From Site-B1 sp963722665 (GTDB lineage Bacteria > Bacteroidota > Bacteroidia > Flavobacteriales > Flavobacteriaceae), in assembly GCA_963722665.1 (NCBI GenBank), contig CAVRNW010000020.1, positions 1 to 64,000 on the forward strand: a stretch of 64,000 bases of DNA, read 5' to 3'. Positions 57,370-64,000 of the stretch are shown here, one piece after another. The stretch's first letter is position 1. The number at the start of each line of letters is the position of its first letter. Both the position numbers and the translations under genes were made by a program. Below the pieces are notes generated by a model. It saw only the letters and a program-made list of their open reading frames with translations, was not told the DNA's origin and did no database searches.

Positions 57370-58104
57370 TTATTTATTCCATATCTCCCAAGATCTTTCG
57401 GCTTGGAACTCTAACATTTTTGAACCGTTACTAATGGTAGCTCCCTGTTGTTTTCCTTTTCTTAAAAACGAAGTTTCACTAGGGTTGTAAATAAGATCGA
57501 ATAAAATATGTTGATCAGTAATAAATTGATATGGTAAGTTAGGACAGTTGGTGACATTTGGATAAGTACCCACAGGCGAACAATTTATAATAACGGTATG
57601 TTGTTTTATAATATTTTCATCAAGCTCCCCGTAAGTAAAATTATTTGTGGTTTTAGTCCTGGAAACATAAGAAAAGCTGATCTTTAATTTTTTTAGGGCA
57701 AAAGCAATGGCCTTACTTGCGCCTCCTGTACCCAATATAAGTGCATGTTTATGGTGCTTTTTAAGTAATGGTTTTAAAGATCTTTTGAATCCGTAATAAT
57801 CTGTGTTATAGCCTTTTAATTTTCCTTTTTTGGAAACTTTTATAGTATTGATGGCTCCTATTTGATTGGCTGTTCTATTTACGGAATCTAGATAAGGTAT
57901 GATCACCTCCTTGTAGGGAATTGTAACATTTAACCCGGCTATTTCCGGATTATTCTTAATAATAGATTCAAATTCTGAAATAGAGCTAAGATCAAAATTT
58001 TGATATGTGGTATCTTTGATATGCTCTTTTTCAAACTTATTTTGAAAATAGGATTCAGAGAATGAATAGGATATGTTTTTACCTATAAGTCCGTATTTAC
58101 GCAT
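57370..58104 (-). CDS. aroE: Shikimate dehydrogenase
   Basis: NADPH-dependent reduction of 3-dehydroshikimate. The ATG at 58104 (MRKYGLIGKNISYSFSESYF) is preferred to one 15 codons earlier because the family starts here. The catalytic Lys is in LNVTIPYKEVIIPY near residue 65; the NADP loop is LILGTGGASKAIAFAL near 120; NGSKMLEFQAERSW closes the protein. About 244 aa, near the usual length. Its start overlaps the DUF368 stop upstream by 8 bases. Confidence 0.94.
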   Translation of the reverse strand: MRKYGLIGKNISYSFSESYFQNKFEKEHIKDTTYQNFDLSSISEFESIIKNNPEIAGLNVTIPYKEVIIPYLDSVNRTANQIGAINTIKVSKKGKLKGYNTDYYGFKRSLKPLLKKHHKHALILGTGGASKAIAFALKKLKISFSYVSRTKTTNNFTYGELDENIIKQHTVIINCSPVGTYPNVTNCPNLPYQFITDQHILFDLIYNPSETSFLRKGKQQGATISNGSKMLEFQAERSWEIWNK

Positions 58105-59116
58105 TTTCTTTAGTGGTTTTCTGTCCGTACCATTCCAGTAGAAGAACAATTAAAAAGCCCATGATTATAAATAAAGTCCCTACATAAGAATCACCATTGA
58201 TCTCCGGAAAAAATCTCTGATAATTCTCTATTACTTTTTTGCCGAGAGAATCTAATAAAAATGTTCCATCTTCAGCTGTTTTATAAATGGTTTTTTTCCA
58301 TGGCCATACGACACCAAGTGATCCGATTATAAATCCGGTAAGTAGGGAAATAGTTATATTTTTATAATGTTTCAAAACGTAACTAAGCACATGTGAAAAC
58401 GAAACCAGGCCAGTTAACGAACCTAGGGTAAATACACCCAAAACTTTAAGCATCCTGATTCGTGCTGAATTTTTAATAAAGCTGAAATCTCCTCTTATTA
58501 ATTCATAGAAAGTATCAAATAATGAGTTAACGGAATCTACTAAAAGAAGCACATAATTACCAAGGAGAATAAGAATAAAGGAACCTGAAAAGCCGGGTAG
58601 AGTCATACCTGACACACTAATTATTCCGCAGAAAAAGACAAACCACAGGTTATCATTCTCTTTAGCAGGATCTAAAAAACTAATTCCTACACCCACAACT
58701 ATACCTGTTAAAAGGGCCACATAAGTTTTTAAATTCCAATCTTTAAAATCTTTGCTTATATAATAAACAGATCCTATTATCATTCCAAAAAAAACACACC
58801 AAACGTAAAGTTCATAATTGTCAATCAGATAGTCCAGAATTTTAGAAACACTAAAATAGCTTATAACCATTCCGAATATTAAAAGCCCGAGGAATCGACC
58901 ATTTATATATCGAAAAAAACTTTTAAATCGGCCATTAATAAGCAACTTGAATGCCTTAGTATTGACCTTTTGAAGAGAATAGATAAATTCTTCGTAAAAA
59001 CCCGCAACAAAAGCCACTAATCCACCGGAAACCCCTGGTACTTTATTGGCTGCTCCCATGGCAAGACCTTTTATTACCAAAAAGATCTTATCAAAAAGTG
59101 ACCTTGTTTTCTGCAT
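58097..59116 (-). CDS. DUF368 membrane protein (copy 1), candidate polyprenyl-phosphate translocase
   Basis: A 339 aa protein with eight or more hydrophobic segments. The motif GLAMGAANKVPGVSGGLVAF near residue 15 and SGMTLPGFSGSFILILLG near 170 are the two PGxSG inverted-repeat signatures of DUF368. DUF368 proteins have been linked to recycling undecaprenyl phosphate across the membrane (PopT type). Six bases downstream of a second copy and overlapping aroE. Assignment to the family is strong; the transport role is by homology. Confidence 0.88.
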   Translation of the reverse strand: MQKTRSLFDKIFLVIKGLAMGAANKVPGVSGGLVAFVAGFYEEFIYSLQKVNTKAFKLLINGRFKSFFRYINGRFLGLLIFGMVISYFSVSKILDYLIDNYELYVWCVFFGMIIGSVYYISKDFKDWNLKTYVALLTGIVVGVGISFLDPAKENDNLWFVFFCGIISVSGMTLPGFSGSFILILLGNYVLLLVDSVNSLFDTFYELIRGDFSFIKNSARIRMLKVLGVFTLGSLTGLVSFSHVLSYVLKHYKNITISLLTGFIIGSLGVVWPWKKTIYKTAEDGTFLLDSLGKKVIENYQRFFPEINGDSYVGTLFIIMGFLIVLLLEWYGQKTTKENA

Positions 59117-59122
59117 TGAATG

Positions 59123-60046
59123 TTATTGAGTTTTAGCGTTGCCTAATTTTTCCAGAATAAAAATAGTTAAAAAACCTATAACCATTAATAAAATGGCCAT
59201 GGCTAATTGGTTATCACCCTCATAGGAAAAGGGAGAGATGCTTTGCTCTAATAATGGCACCTTTTCATTATGTGAATTCAATCTCCAGGTCAGTACTTCT
59301 TTCCAAGGCCAGATCTTGTTGAGTGAGCCAAAAATAAATCCGGTAAGAATTGCCAGAGTTAGATTATGATAATTCTTAAAAAGCCATTTTAATAATTTTG
59401 AAAACGAAAGCAATCCAATTACTGCACCAGCACCAAGAATCATAATAGTTTTAAAATCTCTATTATCAATGGCATTAATAACAGGTTTGTAAGCTCCTAA
59501 AAGCACTAGAATAAAGGCACCGGAAATACCTGGTAAAATCATTGCACAAATGGCCAATGCACCCGAAACAAATAAAAACCAATTGGAACTATTTGTTCCT
59601 AAAGGAGGTAAGGTAGTGATGTAGTAAGCTACAATGCTTCCAATAATAAATCCTAGAATTGTTGCCAAGGTCCATTTTGTTATTTGTTTTGCAACAAAGA
59701 AAATACTGGCAATTACCAAACCAAAAAAGAAGGACCAAAGTAACACAGGCTTATGTTCCAATAACCATCTAATACTTTTCACTAATGACAAAACACTAAT
59801 TGCAATACCTATAACAAGTGATAGAAGAAAGCTGCCATTCAGTTTTTTCCATCCAGCAGCCATACCTTCCTTAAAAAAAGTATTCAGTACTGAAAAATTT
59901 ACGTTATTTATGGATGTTATTAACTCTTCATAGATCCCTGAAATGAAAGCAATGGTTCCTCCCGAAACTCCTGGAACTACATCAGCAGCTCCCATTGCCA
60001 TACCTTTTAAGGATATAACTACATAATCAATTAATCGTCTCTGCAT
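59123..60046 (-). CDS. DUF368 membrane protein (copy 2), candidate polyprenyl-phosphate translocase
   Basis: A 307 aa paralogue of the gene at 58097, with GMAMGAADVVPGVSGGTIAF near residue 15 and CAMILPGISGAFILVLLG near 170. The two copies share arrangement but differ clearly in sequence, so the duplication is old. Copy 2 is followed after 6 bases by copy 1 and then aroE in one operon. Confidence 0.88.
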   Translation of the reverse strand: MQRRLIDYVVISLKGMAMGAADVVPGVSGGTIAFISGIYEELITSINNVNFSVLNTFFKEGMAAGWKKLNGSFLLSLVIGIAISVLSLVKSIRWLLEHKPVLLWSFFFGLVIASIFFVAKQITKWTLATILGFIIGSIVAYYITTLPPLGTNSSNWFLFVSGALAICAMILPGISGAFILVLLGAYKPVINAIDNRDFKTIMILGAGAVIGLLSFSKLLKWLFKNYHNLTLAILTGFIFGSLNKIWPWKEVLTWRLNSHNEKVPLLEQSISPFSYEGDNQLAMAILLMVIGFLTIFILEKLGNAKTQ

Positions 60047-60082
60047 CTATTTTGGTTTTAAGAAAACCAAAGGTATGTAATT

Positions 60083-61495
60083 TTAGTTGGAAGCGTTTTT
60101 GGAATTTAAAATTATATTTTGAATTGATTTTCTTTGGTAGATATGTGGGAATAATTCTTCCAAAATAAAGCTGTAGTCATTATCGTAATTCAAAGCATTT
60201 TTAATGTGATAGTACCCTTTACCGGTTTCGTTGGTCTTAAAGTATAATCCGGCCAGTCTGTATTCAATTTCAGCATGCTCCGGGTAAAACTCGGCAGCTT
60301 GATTTAAATTAAAAATAGAGGCTTCGTATTCTCCTAATAAGATCAAAACATCTGTTCTGGAAAGCCATGTTTCAAGTTCATAATTTCCAAGTTCCAACGT
60401 CTTTTTGTAGCCACGTTCGGATTCTTCAAAGAATTTTAAACGCTGATTTATCTGAGCATACAATTTCCAATAGACAGCGTTATCGCCATCAATATTTATA
60501 GCTTTATTGATATAATATAGTGCTTTTTGATAATTTTGATTTTTATTGTAAAATTTAGTTATTGCAATCCAGCCTTTATCCAGTAATGGATCTTCATGAA
60601 CGGTTTTATAGTAAAACTGGACGGCCAGATCCTTGATGCCTAATTTTTCATAACAATTCCCAATTCTCAATAAAGCAAATGAAGTAGGATCATCAATGGA
60701 AAGCGTGATGTTATAATTTTCTATAGCTTCTTCGTACTTTTTCATTTTTTCCAGAACTTTCCCCTTCTCCATATAGGCTCCCAGAAATGTATCATCTGAT
60801 ATTATTGCAAAATCAAAAGCCGATAAGGCTTTTTCATATTCATTTAATGAGAAGTACTGTTTACCCAATTGATGCCATGCAACTTCACAATACGGATTTT
60901 TGTCCAGAAAAGAATTTAAAAACTCTATGGCTTCCATATTTTGGTCGAGAAAATCAAAACAATAAATAACGTTATACAATGCCGAATAATCACTGTCGTC
61001 ATTTTCCAAACATTGTACAAAGTTCGATTTGGCATTTTCAAACTGGTCCAGGAACAGATATTCCATCCCTATCAAAGAATATAGATCAGAAATATCATTG
61101 GTTAAATCCAAAGCAGTTTTTAAAACTTTTATAGCTTCCTCATGTTTATCTTGCTTCGAAAGAATGTTGGCTTTTTGAATATAGATCTCTTCATTTAAAG
61201 GTTCCAGATTATAAAGTTCATTTAACATCTCATCAGCTAAAATCAGTTCATTCTCAAAAATATAAACTTCAATTCTGAAAAGCTTAAGTGTTGTTGAGGC
61301 AGGATGTTGTTCCATACCTAGCTTAATTGCTTTTTTGGCTAATGATATTTTACCTTTTTCTAAATAATGGTGGATGATATTTTCGAACTCCTCTGAATCA
61401 AAAAACAAAACATTGTTCGTTTTAAGCATGGATTCAAATTTGGAAAGGGATACATTATTGTTGTTGTCGTCGTTTTGACTAAACTCCATGGGCAA
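60083..61495 (-). CDS. Tetratricopeptide repeat protein
   Basis: A 470 aa cytoplasmic protein (no signal) made of at least ten TPR-like units: AWHQLGKQYFSLNEYEKAL, AYMEKGKVLEKMKKYEEAI, AALYYINKAI-like (ALYYINKAINIDGDNAVYW) and YRLAGLYFKTNETGKGYYH. TPR proteins act as scaffolds. The N-terminus is Asn/Asp-rich. An internal ATG at residue 3 may be the real start. It precedes the DUF368 pair in the same direction. Confidence 0.85.
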   Translation of the reverse strand: MPMEFSQNDDNNNNVSLSKFESMLKTNNVLFFDSEEFENIIHHYLEKGKISLAKKAIKLGMEQHPASTTLKLFRIEVYIFENELILADEMLNELYNLEPLNEEIYIQKANILSKQDKHEEAIKVLKTALDLTNDISDLYSLIGMEYLFLDQFENAKSNFVQCLENDDSDYSALYNVIYCFDFLDQNMEAIEFLNSFLDKNPYCEVAWHQLGKQYFSLNEYEKALSAFDFAIISDDTFLGAYMEKGKVLEKMKKYEEAIENYNITLSIDDPTSFALLRIGNCYEKLGIKDLAVQFYYKTVHEDPLLDKGWIAITKFYNKNQNYQKALYYINKAINIDGDNAVYWKLYAQINQRLKFFEESERGYKKTLELGNYELETWLSRTDVLILLGEYEASIFNLNQAAEFYPEHAEIEYRLAGLYFKTNETGKGYYHIKNALNYDNDYSFILEELFPHIYQRKSIQNIILNSKNASN

Positions 61496-61612
61496 TTATT
61501 CTATGAACTAAAATTAGTATACTTAAAGCTAGAATAGGTATGGAGGTTCAAATGTTTTTAACAAAGTAATCAACATAGAAATTCCCTGTGGGTTAAAGAC
61601 TTAAGAGCTTAA

Positions 61613-62800
61613 TTAAACTTCTAAACCATTTAAAACCTGCAAAATAATGTTACATCCTTTGATCAATTCTTCTTTACTAATGGTTAGAGGAGGAGTAATT
61701 CTGATAGCATAAGGTTCAAAAAGTAACCAAAATAAAATAAGACCCTTATCCTGACATTTCAAAATGACCTGATTTGTTATATCTTTTGAAGGTGTGAAAG
61801 CAGCAAGCATTAGACCTTTTCCCCTAATTTCTGTTATTAACGGATGCTTAAGATGATCTCGAATTATTTTTTCCTTCTCAAGGGTTTGCTCTATAATATT
61901 AGTTTCTGTAATTTCTGTAATCGTTGCCAAAGCAGAAGCAGCTATAACGGGGTTTCCGCCAAATGTGGTTATATGTCCAAGCTTTGGATTAGCGCTTAAA
62001 AGATCCATCAATTTACCGGATGCAATAAAAGCACCAATCGGGAGTCCTCCTCCAAGACCCTTTCCTAATACAAGGATATCCGGAACGCAGTTGAAATGTT
62101 CAAATCCGAAAAGCTTTCCTGTTCGCCCAATACCAGGTTGGATCTCATCCAGTATTAAAAGCGCTCCAACTTCATCACAGCGGTCTCTCACTTTTTTTAG
62201 GTAACCATTTTTGGGAAGGATAAATCCTGCACCTCCTTGGATAGTTTCTAAAATGACCGCAGCCGTTTTGGTAGTTATATGTTTTATTTCGAATTCATTA
62301 TTAAAGTCAATGAACCTGGTTCCGGGAATTAATGGTCTGAAAGGTTGTTTGCGTTCTTCATAACCCATGACGCTCATAGCTCCCATAGTACTTCCATGAT
62401 AGGCCTTATTTGCAGCAATGATCTCAGATCTCCCGGTTGAAATTTTGGCTAATTTAAGGGCGCCTTCAATGGCTTCGGTTCCAGAATTGGTCAAGTATGT
62501 TTTTTCAAGAGGATGTGGTAAATGCTGAGCCAGGAATTTAGTTAATTTAACTGCTGGTTCTTGAACGTATTCACCATAAACCATGACATGCATATACTTG
62601 TCTAACTGTTTCTTTATTGCAGATACTACTTTTGGGTGTCGGTGGCCTAAACTGCAAGCCGACACTCCTGCAACAAAATCTAAATAGGCTTTATTCTTGG
62701 TGTCATAAATATAGCTCCCTTCTGCATGAGAAATTTCCATCGCTAAGGGATGTGTGGAAGTTTGTGCCTGATATTTGAAGAAATCTGATTGCATGATCAT
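61613..62800 (-). CDS. Class III (ornithine/acetylornithine-like) aminotransferase
   Basis: A 395 aa PLP enzyme. It has GVSACSLGHRHPKV near residue 45, TNSGTEAIEGALKLAK near 105, LILDEIQPGIGRTGKLFGFE near 215 and the PLP-lysine in DILVLGKGLGGGLPIGAF near 248. The substrate is not certain; no arg genes are near, so it is best called an aspartate aminotransferase family protein. Its start overlaps the stop of the OstA-like gene by 4 bases (ATGA). Confidence 0.92.
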   Translation of the reverse strand: MIMQSDFFKYQAQTSTHPLAMEISHAEGSYIYDTKNKAYLDFVAGVSACSLGHRHPKVVSAIKKQLDKYMHVMVYGEYVQEPAVKLTKFLAQHLPHPLEKTYLTNSGTEAIEGALKLAKISTGRSEIIAANKAYHGSTMGAMSVMGYEERKQPFRPLIPGTRFIDFNNEFEIKHITTKTAAVILETIQGGAGFILPKNGYLKKVRDRCDEVGALLILDEIQPGIGRTGKLFGFEHFNCVPDILVLGKGLGGGLPIGAFIASGKLMDLLSANPKLGHITTFGGNPVIAASALATITEITETNIIEQTLEKEKIIRDHLKHPLITEIRGKGLMLAAFTPSKDITNQVILKCQDKGLILFWLLFEPYAIRITPPLTISKEELIKGCNIILQVLNGLEV

Positions 62801-64000
62801 TTCTTCGGATTCCTAATTGGTTTCTTTAATCCTGAGGATTTCTTCAAAGAGTCCTGAATCCTTATACGTTCTAATACGGCTGGAGGTAATTGTCTTGCCG
62901 CTTTGTTTTCTTTTCCTTCTTTTTTATTTTCTTCTTTTTGCGAGTTCTCAATGCGATCTATCATTTTATTATCAAAAAAATCGACTTCCTCAAGAGGATC
63001 TTCAATGCCCATTATGACAGGTAATACCAGTGGTGGATCATCCTTAAATAAATCTTCTACACTCTTTGGGCGTTCATCATCTCTCCAATTGAATCCCCTT
63101 AGTAATCTGGCATTTTTAGGAAATTGTGATTCAGGAAACAGATCACCATCAATTTGTTTTATCAATCTAATCTCATCAATTGAATTACCTGTAATTTTGA
63201 TGTTAATGTCACTTGATTTGGATTTATTGATCCCAATCAATTCATTTTCACTATTTCTCGCAAAATAGATAACTTCTGAGTTCTTAATGACATCAACATT
63301 ATACAACTTGTTATCTTCATTAAATAACCCTATCAATCGCTGGCCAGAAATTTGATTATAACCCGAATCTAAAGTATCTCTACTAACTAAAAATGCATTA
63401 TTAAATACAATTAAGGAGTCTAACTTTTCAGATTCAGTATTGGATTTGATATGAATGGTATCACCTGTCATCTGATTTGCGAAATTCCACAGAATTGGTT
63501 GTTTCTTTTTAGCAAAGGCATCTGTAAGTTTAGATACATTTATAAGTTTTGTAAGTCCTGATTCATGATCTATATGAATGGAATCTGCTTTACCACTCAT
63601 ATCAGATTTATACATTTTTACATTTTTGAATGCACGGGTTATTCTTTTTTCAGGTTTTCCTGTTACCATCAATGTATCACCATGTATATACAAGGAATCT
63701 TTTTCCTGGACCGATATCGCCAGTGCTCGTTTTGTGATAAAAACAGAATCCTTTTCCCTAAAAACTTCAGCATAATGACCTTTTATGATACTATTATTTA
63801 TGGAATCGGTCACTTTGATATTGTTGTTAGCCGATGCAAAACTTCTATTTCGGTCAAAATACATGCTATCACCTTCAAAGATCCGGTTATCATAATCTAT
63901 TCTCGATCTTTTTACAAAGTAACCTGTGTCATCTTTAGTATTATAAAATCCTTTTTCGCAATAAATTTTACTCTCTTTACTATCAATAGTTGTAGGTCCG
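62797..64000 (-). CDS. OstA/LptA-like protein, 5' part beyond the window
   Basis: The last 400 or so residues of a protein with repeated beta-strand motifs such as SVFITKRALAISV, YIHGDTLMVTGKPEKR, GKADSIHIDHESG, GDSMYFDRNRSFA and KIYCEKGFYNTKDDTGYF. This is the OstA/LptA-type beta-jellyroll repeat found in lipopolysaccharide transport. The C-terminus is Lys/Pro-rich (SGLKKPIRNPKK). The reading frame runs on to the window edge at 64000. It is coupled to the aminotransferase gene. Confidence 0.88.
   Translation of the reverse strand, partial: GPTTIDSKESKIYCEKGFYNTKDDTGYFVKRSRIDYDNRIFEGDSMYFDRNRSFASANNNIKVTDSINNSIIKGHYAEVFREKDSVFITKRALAISVQEKDSLYIHGDTLMVTGKPEKRITRAFKNVKMYKSDMSGKADSIHIDHESGLTKLINVSKLTDAFAKKKQPILWNFANQMTGDTIHIKSNTESEKLDSLIVFNNAFLVSRDTLDSGYNQISGQRLIGLFNEDNKLYNVDVIKNSEVIYFARNSENELIGINKSKSSDINIKITGNSIDEIRLIKQIDGDLFPESQFPKNARLLRGFNWRDDERPKSVEDLFKDDPPLVLPVIMGIEDPLEEVDFFDNKMIDRIENSQKEENKKEGKENKAARQLPPAVLERIRIQDSLKKSSGLKKPIRNPKK

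Overview
The window is AT-rich (by eye about two thirds A+T) chromosomal DNA from a Bacteroidota bacterium, most likely a (probably marine) Flavobacteriaceae member. Support comes from the gene repertoire (GSIII next to GSII, DUF3078, DUF4197, DUF4252, DUF4920, DUF349, DUF368 and OstA-like proteins, fused mutase IcmF, MnmD behind ilvE), from many lipoproteins with short Bacteroidota-style signal peptides, and from the repeated promoter motif TAnnTTTG upstream of many genes instead of a sigma70 -10 box. No rRNA, tRNA, CRISPR array, phage or intact insertion sequence was seen.

Layout. 1-3.4 kb: two divergent glutamine synthetases (GSII leftward, GSIII rightward) with back-to-back promoters. 3.6-11.0 kb: a curli-type functional-amyloid locus. 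It has a giant curlin-repeat subunit (about 734 aa), then a minor curlin, CsgE, CsgF, CsgG (extended by a barrel-like domain) and a TolB/fibronectin-like lipoprotein. The giant subunit is intact, while every downstream accessory gene carries several frameshifts or stops. 11.0-15.7 kb: purM, a DUF3078 outer-membrane protein, prfA and pyrF. 15.9-25.4 kb: small envelope proteins, fused acyl-CoA mutase icmF, an Lrp-type regulator, an MFS exporter and lipoproteins. 25.5-32.6 kb: DPP3-like M49 peptidase, SDR, MazG-like NTPase, ilvE, DUF4920 lipoprotein, mnmD with a tandem repeat running out of its 3' end, and a TIGR01777 epimerase. 33.0-40.0 kb: YceI, grpE-dnaJ, and a tight operon of an ABC-2 exporter, MscS channel and an NtrC-like REC-AAA+ protein. 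40-50.6 kb: an outer-membrane-like protein, PPK2 kinase, M28 peptidase with a DinB-like partner, an MBOAT/SGNH O-acylation pair, and an MFS/SnoaL/dimeric-barrel operon. 50.9-64 kb: lysA, sucC, mazG, a DUF349 protein with acidic repeats, aroE, tandem DUF368 proteins, a TPR protein, a class III aminotransferase and an OstA-like protein running off the right end.

Reading caution. Six otherwise normal genes (GSII, purM, pyrF, icmF, the M49 peptidase, PPK2) are each broken by a single one-base shift with full conservation on both sides. Several are expected to be essential or important, so residual sequencing or assembly error is the simplest explanation. The same error source could explain the curli accessory genes, but the break density there is much higher, so genuine decay of the curli secretion machinery cannot be excluded. 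That locus is the most interesting part of the window.
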